From contig OX485805.1 of the NCBI GenBank assembly GCA_950295325.1, positions 51,362,758 through 51,426,757 of the forward strand: a stretch of 64,000 nt of DNA, given 5' to 3'. The notes under the pieces are model-generated. The model searched no databases. It was not told where the DNA came from and was given only the letters and a program-made list of their open reading frames with translations. This DNA is from Polytrichum commune. Its lineage: Eukaryota > Streptophyta > Polytrichopsida > Polytrichales > Polytrichaceae. The first letter of the stretch is position 1; each line of letters begins with the position of its first letter. Positions 23,140 through 37,440 of the stretch are shown here, piece after piece. The position numbers and the translations under genes were made by a program.

Positions 23140-26100
23140 GTACTTAGATCATTGCTATGAAGTTGTGTCACTCAATTTCTTGAGAAACTATAGCAAATTC
23201 CTTGGATCTCACAATTCCACCAAATGTGAATATTAATGATCTCAAAGCTATTGTGCGGTGGTAAAATTTCACATGTTTTCCCCAATTCTTTTTCATTTGC
23301 TATGCCCTTGCGCAAAACGATGACTAAGGGGGGAAAAACAAAAAGGGGGGGGGGTGGAGAAAAATGTAGAAACCATGTGCGATAAACTATAGGGTCTCAT
23401 ATAATAATTATGAGTAATTTTTTAAAAATAATTACATATAATATAGGGTACTCTAGGTGTGCGAATCATGAATCATTACAATGTAGCGTTTTACATAATA
23501 TCATAAAATATCTAAGTGGTACATGAAAATGAGCATGGACATAAAGGGCTAGATATGTAGAATCATATATCTTGCACTCAATTATGGTGATTGAATGAAT
23601 AATTGTTTTTTTTTTGGGGGGTGAAGAATCAAGGATGAATGAAAACACTTGTGAGATGTCTCCTAGGATTTCAAGATGGTTGGGATGTGAGAAAGTAAGA
23701 AGCTTTGCAAGGAATGGGGTTTGAGTTAGGCATCACACTAGACTCATCACTTGCCTCTCCTCTCCTCTCCTCTCCTCCATTATGTTATGTTTTGTGTTTG
23801 GTAAAGTTCACTCATCACTCCTCAAGTTAATCACCTACATAGTTTTGTTCTATAAGTCTCCAATATTGAATTAAAGTTCTATAATCAGGTAGTGTCGGGA
23901 GTACAATGTTCCAGGTGAGTCATGTCCATGTGACATTGGATCTAGATACATCTTCTTGAACCATATTGAGACGAAATGAGAGTTAAAGATGTACGAGGAG
24001 TAGAACGCTTATGTTTAGGGGGAAATAACCATTATAGACATAACATTACTTGGTAAATTCTAGAATCACGCAAGGTTCCAAGAGTACAAATATTGATAGT
24101 TCATGATGGGTACTAAGGTGAGGTTTGAAGCGAGTATGAATTTGTTATTGCAATTAGTCTCAAGTAAATCAGTTAGAGCTTGAAATGTGAAATTTTGGTA
24201 GTTGGATTTTGATGGAGCACATTGATTTCAATGTTTATAATATGAGTTTCAAACGAGAATATAAAATCTAGTGTTTGTAGATTTTGACCCATGTCAAGTA
24301 AACAACAGAGTTTCCCTAGTCCTTTGATTGTCCATGTGCAACACTGGTGAAAAAAAAATTGCCTAGTTGATACACTTTTTTTTATCTCAACAAACCATTT
24401 CATGGCAAGATTCAAGCTAAAACAAGCTACACAATGTTAACCAAATATGGTGTTGTATATGTGTATTACAACAAGTTGTTGTTGGGAGCCATAAGAAACT
24501 CCCAAGCATCATTAGTATTCTCCGCAACAATACTACAACCTTGGACTCCAAGCTTTGGTTAGCCGCGATTGCGGTGAGAACAAAAAATTATGGTTTCATG
24601 CCATCGGTGTTTGATTTCTAGATTGCAATCAAATCTTGATTTTTGGCTACCAAGAATTTCCAAGTATGGTATGTTGTGTACAATGAGAAAGGTGTGAATT
24701 GGAAGGTGAGTGTCAAAGATTTGATTGTCTTGATGGAGTTTGTGTGTGTGAAAACAAGTAGAAGAGCAAGAGAACCACGAGGAAGTGGGCTAGGTAAACA
24801 ATCCTCTTTGTACAATATTCAACCTCATCTTTTAGTTTTTTTTGCCGGTGTCTAATAGTCTCCAACATGAATTTGAGTGTTGATCTTGGTAGGAGCAAAT
24901 GGAGCATTCTATTGGGTTCATAAATCATGTTGCGGCGATGGTCAATTAGTGTTGGAGGAGGATGTAGGTCATAAATATGCAAGATGCTTGGAGCAATTGA
25001 GTTGGATATACATAGCTACATGTGTTCTTACAAATCTTGTTTCTTCTTATGGTTTCCTCTTTATATTTGGACTTGGTTGATAGTGTAGATACTTTGTTAG
25101 GATGTGTATTTAGAGATTTTTGTTTCGTCCTTTTTTTCTTAGAATGTTGATAGCTTTGGTTGTGACAAGTTTGTTTGTGTTTACAAGCATTTGTGGGGCA
25201 CTAAGAAATCCCCATCGAAGCAATGTTTGGGAAGATTTTTGGGCATAACCAGACAAAATTTGAATGTTCCCGAATCCAACTGGATACATTTTGTGATCTT
25301 TTGGTTTCTCTTTGATAGTTTGAGGTATGTTCCATAGATTCTTCTAAATTGATGGTCTTAAGGTGTTGTTGGTTTAAATTTATGGCTATTGGGTGTTGTA
25401 GATGGACAAATGTACAAAGACTGGAAACAAAGAAACATGGCTTTGGCTAATGTGTAGCATTATTTGCAAGATAATTAAGAACATCATCAAGTGTAGATAT
25501 AACTAATTATTTAGATCCTTTTTTATGCACCTATGTAGATTATTTTCACTTTGACAAACAAGGTTGAACTACGTATCTCAACACTTGGGTCATTCTTGAT
25601 ATGTTAGTTGATCTCATACAAGTTAACTGCCTAGTTAGCAAAGCGTTTGCAGTACGTAAAACAAATGGCTATGGGATCAAACTCATAAATTTTTAGTTTT
25701 AATGTGGAGTTTGAAAGTTGATGTCATGTTTGTATATGAACAATTTGCATTGGTGGTAGTTGTTGACCTTTCATTTGTGGGAGCTCAACAACCCGATTGC
25801 TTCTTTTTTTAGTTGCGGCACTAATAAGTGGAGGATTTACGAGATCTACATGACTTGTTCAGATGCTTTGGTGGGTGTTCTATAAATTTATAGAGATACA
25901 TATTATATAGATTATTTTTTGTAGGGCATGTGGGAACCTTGTGATTTTGACTTTCAGACACATATGGCTAGCCTTGAAGCATGACATCAAGTCTTTAACT
26001 ACGCCATAATTTTGAAACCCCCTAAATTGTGTTAATGGACCAAAAAGAATTATTTTTACCTTATTTTGTTTATAACATGCACATGGAATTCATTGTAGTT

Positions 26101-26680
26101 ATCAATATACTACTATGTTCCTTTGCACCAGGCTTGACTGTGATTTCAAACCATAAACCTTGAATCATGTAGCTTAATTACATATAAGTAGTGTAGGGTA
26201 CCATTAAATTAATCATTGAATAATCCATAATTACCAGTGTGGTGCCAATAATCAAAACAATCTACCATTATTTTGAAAGTTAACATACCTTATAATCCAT
26301 TCTAGAAGGTAAATAGCCACCCAAAAAATAATATGTTATCACACGTGTATACTTAATCTAGGAGAAAGTGATCCCATGTGGGAAAATTCACCCAATTTCA
26401 GCACTCTGCTTATTTTTTAGATTATATCTAGCACTTCAAAGTCTAAAATTGAATAGGAATATGAAGATTCAATTAGCCTTCTACTTGCAAAAGAAAGATG
26501 CATCAATCCCACAACACGTAATTTTCTTTTGAACTTTGTAAATAGGAAAATCATACAAAGAAGGATTGATTGCACAAGATGGGCATATTGTCAACAATTT
26601 TTTCTATATCAAGATTTTGGTATGAAAAAATGTGTTCCTTCTAAAACTAGTATTTAGGTGATTCCATACTTTTGATGAGT
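23140..26680. other. AT-rich intergenic DNA, no supportable gene
   Basis: Contains a run of 10 G (23345-23354) and a CTCCT pentamer repeat (about 23755-23778). Frames around 24643-25080 on the + strand lack recognisable domains. Confidence 0.45.
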
Positions 26681-26689
26681 TCGAAAATA

Positions 26690-26895
26690 AACAAGTAGTT
26701 TATGGAAATGTGAATACACGCACTTCAAGTGTTGTTATTTGTACTCACAATGAAACCATTATGTAGGTGATTGTATATTTAAAGACTCTGGATATGATAT
26801 GCACAAACATTTGATACTATGGTGGAGATATTAAAGCAAGTGTGCAACGACAATTCAGTTTGGACGTAGTAAAAAACTCCGTAATTAATTTAATT
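26690..26895 (+). repeat. Dispersed repeat, copy paired with 32045-32275
   Basis: Shared ordered blocks: CAAGTGTT, TATGTAGGT(G/C)ATTGTATAT, AAAGACTCTGGA(T/C)ATGAT, CAAACATTTGA, GTGGAGATATTAAAGCAA and CAA(C/T)AATT. No inverted termini seen. Confidence 0.7.
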
Positions 26896-29800
26896 AAGAG
26901 TTGTAATGTAACATGTTAAAACACCACATCCTCTCACACATGGAATGACAAAAGACTAACCTCTCACCCCATCCAAATGCATCACAATCCATCATTGCAT
27001 GGGTGTGAATTGCAATTAGCCTCAAAATACTACTCACCTCAACAAGAACCAAGTGAATTGCAACACATGACAATACATTACAATAGACTTATCCGTTAAG
27101 TCACTCAAATAGGGATGAAACCATGGGTTTAATCCTTTTGCAAGGATATTTTCTATTAACAAATTGTTAGTTCGTCATGTATCGGAGTCTGTTTTGAAAG
27201 TTGGGTCAAATTTTTGGGACATCCTCTTGCTGCCTCTCAAACTTTGAGAGAATTTTAGGATCTAGAACATGGTTTGCGCATGGGACCCAACGTCCTGAAT
27301 CCGGATCAGCCTATGCAACGCTAGCTTGGCCCATCCATCCTAGTAGGACAAGGTGGAAAGTTGGTTTTTTGAATGCTCAGCATCATTCTTTGTGTATGGT
27401 AATTTAAAGCATTAAGAAAAAATCATCGCCTTTATGTTAGTTCTCATAAACTCAAGGCCCTGGGACGAAACCCATGGTTTCATCTACTTCACTTTATGAA
27501 AACTCTAAAACCCAACACTTGTTGCATTGCTAGAGGATTGTCACCTTGAGGTTGAATAGGTTAAGGTAGAGGGTGCTAAAACCAACACCCCATCCAAAAC
27601 TAACACCTATAAATGCCTCCCAATTGAACCTACACACTCTACAATTTTGAACCTAACTGAGCGGTGTAGGAGTGTTTGGGCCCACAGAGTGACGGTTTTA
27701 AGTGCCATTAGTGGTGCCGCCTCACAGCGGCCTCCACTACCTTCATGTAGGGTAGGTAACGGGCTCTACTCTATCTCGGGTTGGTTCAAGGTGGGATTAG
27801 GGTGGCTTGTCAATGCCTATTCTAGCCATTTTATTCACAACGCCAAGGAGGTAGGCCCACAAAGCACAAAAGGGTCATTTTCCAGGATGCAAGGGGGTCG
27901 GTTCCCCGGTTCCCCGGATGCAAGGTGATGGTTTTGCAAGCGAACTGGGTGAGATCATGGAGGTAGCTGTGTTGCTTTGCGTATCATTACTACTTGGGCT
28001 TTGATATAGTTTGGGTTCAGTACCCAACTATGTTGTGTTGGTTCCACGCAATGAAGGTGGGAGTCCTCATCATATGCAAGGTTGCCGTACATGGGGCCTA
28101 TGGATTGGTTCAAGGAAGCTACTAGTTTTGACTTTGAATATTCATCAAATATTCAATTGAAACTAAAAATATTTTTTCTTTCTTGATACCTATGTTTAGC
28201 GCAAAGGCTAATATGAATATATATTATTTATATCAACCACGTAGCCATATGTATGTGCAATAGTTTAAAGTGTTGGTTTAAGCACCCTCCACCTTAGTTA
28301 GGGGATACGTAAGTTTGTGAGATGTGAAGGTCCATGTTTAAATGGGAGCTGCCCTTTGAGGGAATCAATTTTACTATCCCTTGATAAACCCTATTGGTGG
28401 GACCTAGCAGCTACCGTCTTGAGTTTCGGGTTCTATTAGGGTTTTGTTGTCATTATGTCATGACTCTCTAGGCCTCGTTTGTTTAGCATTAGCATGGTGA
28501 CAAACTAGCATGGCAATTTGAGGTGTATGTTTTTCATTGAAGTGTGCATTCTTTCAATGAGGATATCAAGTCGGCTATGGAGGGCACCTATAGTTGGTCT
28601 AAATGCCCCCTTGGACCCGGGTGGCAATAATGGTAAATCGAATGATTGTCTTTTGGTCTTCAAGGGTTAGTTATTGTCCTTTGAATGAAGGTTTGGTTTT
28701 TAAAAAGAAAAGAGTTTGGCTTGGATAGTGTCTTTAAGGTCTTTGTTTTGGCGAAATGTGAATTTGACAAATTGAAGGATATTCATGTTTTTAGGTCTTA
28801 TATTGGTCTCGAGGTGGGCAGACAAGGATCTACAATGAGGACGTTGAGCTCGAGTCATGCGATGCACTTGTAGATCCATGCCATGAGTGTGTTGCATGGG
28901 TGTTAGCCCTTGTGGGTGCATACTTTGATTATTGTGACGTCATGGATATTATGGTAAGTTAGCAAGAGTTCATGTATTAGCCACACACATAGTTCACTTG
29001 TGGCCGGGTTGTTCTTATGTTGTCGATTGTAGGGTTGTTGCACCTACTAAGAAGGTGAACGTAGTTGATAAGGTAACTAAACATACGACTACTAAAGGAA
29101 ACAAAATAGTTAGGGGATACTTTCATACATAGTTCCTATTGTGGGAGATAAGTTCGTATCTATATTGTAAAGGCAACAGAGGTGGCATGTTATGGGGTTG
29201 TTTATCTTGTCCTATGGTTGATTGTATTGCGGCATTGCTCACATATAGGGCAAATTTGAGTTATAGGGTTTGTGTAATTTGTGTGTCTATGTGTTCTAGG
29301 GTGATCCAAAAGTGGTTTCAGAGGGTTTGTTGGTGTGGGGTTGACATTCCATTTGGTGGCATATTTGGGAATAATCAATGTTGTGATGTGGTTTTTGTGA
29401 TGCGTTTTTTTGTGATGTTCTTGGATGCATCCTTTAGGATTTTGTATGGTAAGTTGGTGGTGTGTTGGGTAAATTAAGGTCAATTTCAAATGGTAGTATG
29501 CTGTGTGGGCTAGGTGGTGTTGGTTTGTTTATGATTTGCATTGCATAATATGCAAAGCTTGGCAAGTTTGTTTGCCTCTTTGTGTTCGAAGGTGTCAGTG
29601 TGGGCTTGGATTTTGTGGAGGACAACGGGTTCTTTTTGTTAATGAAGGAGATTTGCGTGTTATAAAAATGAAGTCTAACTCAGTGCTTCACCTCAAAGTT
29701 TACATATCCCATATGCATTGTTGAACACAACTCCACTCTACTTGTATAAAGCACAGAGCATTCTCAACTCTTCACTCACATCTTACTTGTCATTCAATGC

Positions 29801-32044
29801 AAGAGAGATGTACAAGATATAAGCTTAAATAGAAAATTAAATGAGAAAATTGCCGAAAATATGAATATACTATTTTAAGGAGATGAACCTACTTTTTGAA
29901 CTTTAATTAATTATTCGGCTAACATGTGTCGAAGCTGCCCTTAATGTACGGTAGTCGGAGTGAAGGCCGGGAATTGCTCCCACATTTCTTGGAGTGGATT
30001 ACTTTGTCTGTGGGGTTTATCTGAAATGACTCATACTGGAAGTTCTACCATGGCAAAGAAAAGCCCTTGATAAAGAGTCGCTTAAGTTATTTGTTGAAAT
30101 TGTGGGGTAAATATGAGGGCGGCACTAAATGCCAAGTATTTTTCCTCACTGAGAATACTTGGAAGTTGTTCAATTAAATGCTCGATAACATGTTGACTTT
30201 AAAAAAGTGGTCACCACCATTGAAATGTATCCATACCTAAGCATATTTTTAACGTAGTTGATAAATTGATTTGTTCATTGAAATTCATTGAGAAGCATGA
30301 TATTGGTTTTGTATTAGAGTTATCCATAAAGTAGGGACGAAATTGTGGGTTTAATCCTTCTTTTGAGGAATATTTTTATTAAGAGCTTGCTAGTTAGTCG
30401 TATAGCGATTTTTCATCCAAATTGCAATCATGCATGACAATATTTCATGACAAAGTTGTTGATAAGAGAAGGTAGGGTTTTGGCGAATGGGTGAACTCAT
30501 CCATCATCCATGACAATATATCTAAATTCATTCATAAGAAATTTCATCCGGAAGGTTACCATAGTGACATTAAATACCATATGCACTAAATATCATATCT
30601 AGTGTAGTTGTTTTGAAACCATCTTGATAGACTTTCAATCCCATTAACCTCTTTGGCTTCCCGGACTTTAAAATCCATTTCTTTTCCTTTTCATTGATTG
30701 TATTGAGTTTCAAAACCTACTTTACAAATACATGCCAATAGGAACATTACATGTATGCAAGACTGTGTAATATCATCTATTCCATTTTCCCTTTTTCTCC
30801 TATTTTTACTTAAAACTTTGTTTTAAGCCATTGATAAAGAAAATACCAATTGATTATTGCTCCATATAAATAAACTCAACAAAGTTATGTGTAAAGTCTT
30901 AGGATCAAACTCCCAATCAGTTGGCCAAACGTGAACCCTAAGAGCTGAACCAACAAGTTTCCCAAGTTTTCTTAAATCTTAAATGTATCATGCTCGTAGA
31001 CATAACATTACTAAGCAACTACAGCATGGTCTCTTTCCAAATAATGAGGATGTGATTTTAAACGATGATAACTTACAGTTGCTTGCATAAAAACTCACGG
31101 TATATAGCATGAGTTGGGTGTGTCAAGCTAACTTGCCACAAATCGATGCATGATTTAGAATGATAGATTCCATAGAAAAAGCTTATTTCATATTTGAAAT
31201 TTCTTCCAATTTTTAAAAAGACAAGAAAAGATTCAAGAGATTTCACCCACTTTTTAGTAGGCTCCAAAGCACAACGAGCTCATGAGCTCTTAATAAAATT
31301 AGGCTCTTGAAGAAGGATCAAACCCTTGGTTTCATCCCTCTTTGGAAGAACTTTACGCACAACTCTAGTAGATTACATCCCGATTACCCTAATTAGGACA
31401 ACAAGTGCAGCTAGGCTGAAAGGTCAACCCCTAACGGAAAGGTGTTGAAGGCGTCCAACTACGTACCCATGACACACCCTACTACTAAAAAACCAATTAA
31501 TCGATACATTTGGAGCCCTTTGGATTCAACAAGAAGATCACGAGACCATCGAGTCAACCTTGCGGGTACACACACTTTGGGAACGATGCATGCGGTGTCA
31601 TTGGGCACGTGTAGGTGGCGGTATGTTGACAAGAGAGCTTAGAAACATGCCATGGTAGAAATTTCACCAACCTCTTCGTGGCCTTCACAAAAGGTGGTGA
31701 GTCGAGGGTGAATTGGGTTTTCGAAGGAGGCGGGAAATTATCACTTGCAAACCCGAAAATCGAAGGCGGTGGTCATTGGTCACATTGTCATGTGCATCTC
31801 TCTATATATATATATAGATATATAAGTAAGGGAATGTTGCCGTCCTTGCATGGTAATTAACAAAGGAAGAAGGCAAGAACAAAATGTACGTGTGCATGGG
31901 TCGGAGATCTTGGAGTTGTTTTGAAACCACATTCAGCATCACGAGCCTTATATTAGTGCAAGGGAGTTTCCTTGGGGTTTCTGGTACACACATGTAGGGA
32001 GAGAGGGTTGAGGAATCATGATGAAACTGGTATTTAGACAGTTT
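26896..32044. other. Intergenic DNA, no supportable gene
   Basis: Includes a short repeat pair with GGGTTTAATCCTT at about 27085-27180 and 30320-30405. A G+T-rich + strand stretch (29140-29640) contains a 112-codon Cys/Val-rich frame (29139-29477) and long minus frames. These follow from base skew and carry no domain. A TA microsatellite lies near 31805-31825. Confidence 0.45.
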
Positions 32045-32275
32045 CGGACTTCTGATGACTATGGAAATAAGCAATTTTTTTTTGAAAATGTGGGCATTTG
32101 TGTTTCAAGTGTTTTTAATTGTACTTGCAGTGTAGTTGTTATGTAGGTCATTGTATATTAAAAGACTCTGGACATGATGTGTGCAAACATTTGACACCGT
32201 AGTGGAGATATTAAAGCAACATGTGGCAACAATTAAGTTCGGAATTGGCCGAAAAATCTACAATTGTCTAAATAG
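32045..32275 (+). repeat. Dispersed repeat, copy paired with 26690-26895
   Basis: Diverged second copy; the blocks are listed under the first copy. Same orientation. Confidence 0.7.
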
Positions 32276-33019
32276 TACACATGATCATTACCCTTTTTGT
32301 TATGCGTTTTGATCAGTTGCATTTATTGACGGTGATTTGAGGAGTATGACTATATAATGATTTACTACGGGCGACGTTATAGTGTGGCACATTAGCCAAG
32401 AAAATATTAAACAATCCAAAAAAATATGTTCATTGCTGAGATCATAAATTTTTGGGTATAATTTTGCATCTAGATCTATAAGATACACATTAGTGGTCAA
32501 CCATATCAACCTCATAGGCTTAACACTATGGGTGGGAAAATAATGTGCAACCACACTATCAACTCAAAGTATTTTTGCATGGAAATAAGCTGAATGGCGA
32601 GGCCCACAATATTACCATAATTAATGCAAATCCTATTGACATCGTAGAAGTGACCCTTAAGAGGTGGGGTCGATATAAAAATACATGTGTTCACATGAGT
32701 GATTTGAAAGGTGCCAACATAATATGATTTTATGTTTACTATGTTTTCCTAACATGCTGTATTCCCAACTGCCTTGATTGATCAAAACCAGTATCTACCA
32801 TATAAGATATGGATGTTTATTCAAGACATTAATTGTCAGTATGATGTTTACAATTTATGCCCTAAAAAAAAATTAGAATTAAATATGTTAGCATGTTGTT
32901 TTGACTCTTAGAAGTTTAAGGAATCACTTGCATTGCATGATTTCAATACAAAATCTCAACATTGAAGGCCTTGCTCAGTAAAATCCCCCATCGGTTCACA
33001 TATGAGCTTGTGGCTATGA

Positions 33020-33047
33020 TCTCTCTCTCTCTCTCTCTCTCTCTCTC
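33020..33047. repeat. (CT)n microsatellite
   Basis: Fourteen uninterrupted CT dinucleotides. Confidence 0.9.
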
Positions 33048-33099
33048 AGGATCAAAGAAAAAACATCATAAAGACACATGTCAAAAACAATTAGATCAT

Positions 33100-33590
33100 T
33101 TCTTCAAATGTTATTTAAGTATTTCACACTCAATAGTGAACACATTTAAAGGGGCGTGTATAACGATACCTAAATTGGTAGAAATTCAAAATTTTATGCA
33201 GTTTTTGCATATGCTTCATTGTAGATATGCTAAAGCAACACAAGTGTCATTGTGTAAATGTAACAAGGAGATGTTGGAGAACATGAAAAATGAAACAAAT
33301 AACACCCACATACCATTAATGGACTAAGTTGATGAAGCTTGACAATGATTGCATGCAAACACATTTGATGTTACGTTTTACTCATCAAGTATTCCATGAC
33401 TAGTAGTAAAAGTTACTGTCCAATCTGACATAAATTGCTGAAGAATAAGTTGGTGAGATAATAATGACACAAACGTCCGAAGGAGTGGAGAGAGGGAATT
33501 ATTGCATTCAAGCATACCTCTCATTCATCCAACATAAAAATCATGAAAGTAGTATGCACCCCTGATGTTATTTTTTCTAGATGATTTGAC
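33100..33590 (+). repeat. Dispersed repeat (GATGTTGGAGAACATGAAAAA type), copy 1
   Basis: Matches 46290-46625 in order: AATAG(T/C)GAA, GATGTTGGAGAACATGAAAA, ACAAATAACACCCACATACC, then AGCATACCT(C/T)TCAT, ATCATGAAA or GGCATGAAA, TAGTATGCA and GATTTGACC/A. A shorter part recurs at 5460-5560. A 121-codon frame (32962-33327) overlaps it but begins in the CT repeat and looks fortuitous. Confidence 0.7.
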
Positions 33591-35145
33591 ACCACAAATT
33601 AGCTTTGAAACCATGGATTGGTTTAGTCTAAGTCATTTTGAAAAGAAGAAAAACAGCCACAAACCTATAGGCGATCAAGTTTCTATATTGAGAGGTACAC
33701 TCATATGCAATATTTCCCTCTCTACCACAAGAGTCTCGATATGAATGAAACATATGCACGAGTATCTTCATCTTCACACTTCCTCACTCACATGCCTTCT
33801 TTTCAGTTGCAAAATGCTAGACCCAAGAGTCAAGCATGTGCGTCCTTGGGATATCTGATAAACAATTTTCACTACACCTTCACCACGTTTCCGAATTTCC
33901 ATCAAGGATCTTATCCTCTTTTGAGATGATGCATATTAAATAGTCCATGTTACTATTGTGGCCGCACATACAGTAGTAAGCAGTAACCAACTCAAAAAAT
34001 CCAAAAGCCATTGAAAGGGTTTTGCCCTCTTGACCTTGACCCCTAGACATAGTGTAAAGTCCCCAAAGTCTATGCCTCCATGCTTCTCCACCAATACCAT
34101 CCCTCAAATATATTCTTCCACCTTAACTCCATCTTTGAAGCAACTCCAAGGTTCCCTCCATCTTTTACATCGTCAGGATCGATTCTCGCTTACCCGCATA
34201 CACAAATTCACATAAAGTTGTGGTCATTTCTACATATGCACTTGTTTTGTATTACCCGCATAAGAGTTGGAACACTTGTTGTAGCTAAGCCTTAGCATTT
34301 GGATGAGCAGATATGGGTTAACCTATAGATCGACTATGTGTTACCCTAACTTTACCACTTCAAAGATCTGTAACGATTCCCATGTTCACGATTTATTTTC
34401 ATTTTCATTTTTATTTGTGCATTCTGCTTAGAATTTCTTTCACTTCACAAGGAAAAAATTCCCCACTATGAATCCTCCCAAACAGGTGCAAACTCTCTTA
34501 CTTTACTGATTATAGATGCCTCAACCTTATGTTCGATAGTGTTGCAAGATGTATGCCTATATATGTTCCACAATGGTCTACAAAGTTGACTAAAATGTAA
34601 ACTCGTGACACTTAGCATTTATATGCTCAATAATATCTTCCCCTTGCAGAGGAAATCGAAAAACTACCATCTCAAGTATCCCAACATGGTTCACTGAATG
34701 TCACAATGTAAATTTGTGGCCACTTTTTTTAAATTACTTATATTGACAAATCATATCATAATGATAGCTAACAGACGCGACACTTTAAGACCTCGAGGCA
34801 TCTAGTTTAGGCCCTTTGCAAATAGTGTACGTGACAGTAAAATATCATGAACAACATACCAAATTTTATAGTAGGTAAGTGGTGGAGTCACCTCAATTAT
34901 AAGATAATGCCTTCAAGGCCTCTTCTTGACACTATCATCAACAAAATGTGTGTGTGGTGGTGGTGGTGATGGGGAGAGGGGTCGTATTTTCAAATAATCA
35001 CCTCCTTCCAATATATTGGTGGCATCACAAGGGCGGGCTTAGACTTGAGATCTTTATCACTTTGTTATAGCATGAGAGGTGATGATGGAATATACTAACT
35101 TAAACATTGGTCACAAGTGTCTAAGTAGGTACGTTGTATTTAACT

Positions 35146-35363
35146 ACACTAATATTGTATTTAGTGTCACTCGCTAGTTGGAGTTACGTAATGCTATATG
35201 TTTGTATGATAGATGTACTTTTCCCACCAAGGAAAGATGTATTATTCTACAAACAACCAATTTGACCTTTGTCTGCATAAAATGAGATATACGGTAAATA
35301 TAGTTAGACCGTTACGTAATTCCAAATAGCAAGTGACGGTGGAATTCCACCAAGCTCTAGTGT
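35146..35363. mobile_element. Short MITE, GTCAC...GGAATTAC family, copy 1 (about 218 bp)
   Basis: Left arm: ACACTA, then GTGTCACTCGCTAGTTGGAG and TTACGTAATGCTATA. Right arm inverted: ACACTA, CCGTCACTTGCTATTTGGAA and TTACGTAACG. No coding capacity. Same arms as 44279-44499. Confidence 0.7.
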
Positions 35364-36601
35364 GGTCAACCCTAGCAAGCTCCAATCATTTGAAAATTGG
35401 GCAGCCCAATTTGGGAGGTGCTAGTAAGTGTGTGAGGGTTAAAAGTGGTAGGGGATAGATCTAGAATCAAGGAACCTACGTACTATTGCCTTGCCTAATG
35501 GCATCTACTTGGGATCAATTTCACTAGGGTTTTGGCACAAGGCTTGGATCCCGCATGGTGGTTTTATAATCACCCCATTGTTTTTTTTGTAGGCAACACT
35601 GTGGCCATGGTAATGTGGGCCACCCTTATTTCTAACACCAACATTTACGGGAACTTGTAGGTCGGGTTTCACCGACAATATATGCAACCGCCAAGAAACT
35701 TTGAGGAGGCGATCTCGTCCACGTGTTTGAGAGTAGAGAGAGATTCATGTGAGTTTTGGATGTAAGCCCCTAACCCTAGATATTTCTCTCTTGACATACA
35801 TCAAAACCTCTTTTAATGAACTAAAAAGCACGAGAGAAACAAAATCGCACTTCAAAAGGTCGAGTTAACAAATTACCATCGCGCCGTGTTTGAGGGCCAC
35901 TTTGGGGGGCCTTGACCGGTGGTATATATATACAATCCAAGTGGTTGGCTGAGAAGCTAAAGACGGTCCATGTGCATTTTACGTCTTATTTTGAAGGCCT
36001 GAGGGACCAAGGAAATTCGAATGGGATGAAAAAGTTACATGGTGTCCTACATGATGTCAAGTGGATAATCTTCCACGGTCTATTGGATATTGTATCGAAT
36101 CCATCAAAAAAGAGGTGGGTCTAATGCAAAACTTAGGGCAATAGCAACAAATTACGTTGTCATTGGTTCTGGAAATAATATAACACCATGGTGGGACCCC
36201 ATCTAAACATGTGTTGCCGTCCCTCAACATGGTCCACTTTCACTTTACACTCATCTCAAACAAAAACACTTACATTAGTGATTTCTCTGGGAGGTATGTG
36301 ACATAGCTTAAGTAGACCAATGAAGGTGAGCATGTCTGATTTAGTTACTTGTCTCCAATGGATGTCTTTATTTGAGAGGTGTGTGGTTAGTAATGGATCT
36401 AAGAATGGGCACCAAAAGTCATGTGTTCAAAAGACATGCTGTGAGGCCAAACCCCCCACCCTTAAGCGTCCGTAGTCCGAGTAGTGGGTTTGGGCTCACA
36501 TTCCTCCGCGGTATTGGATTTGGACTTGGATGAGTCCATAGTGCAAGGTTCACCCTTCAAGTGGTCTTGGATTTAACTGGAATTTCACTTTTAACAACTC
36601 A

Positions 36602-36860
36602 ATGTACAATTTCAATACGTATGTGGAGAATGCACAAGTTAACTATGTTATTTTAACCTCCTTATGCTCGGGTGCTATTTTGTCTTTGTTTGCTTCTAAC
36701 GTCCATCCGGCCGCTTTAGCTACACAAGCCCTTAAGGATATCCCTCTCCTAAATGGAGTCCGTGCCGTTGACTCTATACTACCACTTGAACTATCACTTG
36801 TGTATTCCGTATCGCTACTATAAGAGGTCTCACTTGGTGTCTCCATACCGTACATAAGCC
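36602..36860. other. Overlapping short frames on both strands, unassigned
   Basis: The minus frame (36643-36855, 70 codons) is Ser/Thr-rich, then basic (TARTPFRRGISLRACVAKAA), with a more gene-like composition than its surroundings. The + frame overlaps it. No family is recognised; it may be a fragment of a larger lost gene or element. Confidence 0.25.
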
Positions 36861-37135
36861 TTTAAGTATTAAGAAATACTTATGTGACTTATGTCAATCT
36901 CTCCCTCGCACCTTTGGTCTTTGCTTCCTTTGTCTTGCCATCGCGAGAGTGCTCCACATTCTCCATTAATTTGTGCACGTGGTTTATTTTTAAAGAGAGG
37001 ATGCAAGTGTTAAAAAAAAAACACTATTCTCTATAGTCAATCTCAAATACATTTACTTGTGAAAGCCACCATAACACTAACTAGCATAATGTAACTAACT
37101 ACTTGTCTATGAGCTAATTAGGTAGGCTATCTACT

Positions 37136-37440
37136 AAGCTCCTTCATGAACCCATCTCTTTACTTTCTAATTACATAAACCTAGCTCCTTCATAAACCCA
37201 GCTCCTTCATAAACCCAGCTTCTTAGCTTCTAACTAAACAAACCCAGCTCCTTCATAAACCCAGCTCCTTCATGAACCCAGCTCCTTAGCTTCTAACTAA
37301 ACAAACCCAGGTCCTTCATAAACCCAGCTCTTTACTTTCTAATTAAACAAACCCAGGTCCTTCATAAACCCAGCTCTTTACTTTCTAACTAAACAAACCC
37401 AGCTCCTTCATAAACCCAGCTCCTTCATAAACCCACAACT
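37136..37440 (+). repeat. Nested tandem repeat (17-bp unit within 46/63-bp units)
   Basis: CAGCTCCTTCATAAACC (17 bp) occurs singly or doubled, alternating with a 29-bp spacer ending AACTAAACAAACC. The spacer end AAACAAACCC recurs at 37236, 37299, 37345 and 37391, giving spacings of 63, 46 and 46 (29 plus two or one 17-mers). Not CRISPR: eukaryotic DNA, and the spacers are nearly identical to one another. Confidence 0.85.

Noticed and set aside
29139-29477. 112-codon Cys/Val-rich frame
   Set aside because: Lies in a G+T-skewed stretch that lowers stop frequency; composition looks biased and no motif is recognised.
32962-33327. 121-codon frame beginning before a CT microsatellite
   Set aside because: Runs through the microsatellite and a dispersed repeat; the other repeat copies do not keep the frame.
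37136-37440. Regular short repeats with spacers, superficially CRISPR-like
   Set aside because: The spacers are near-identical copies and the setting is a plant nuclear genome.
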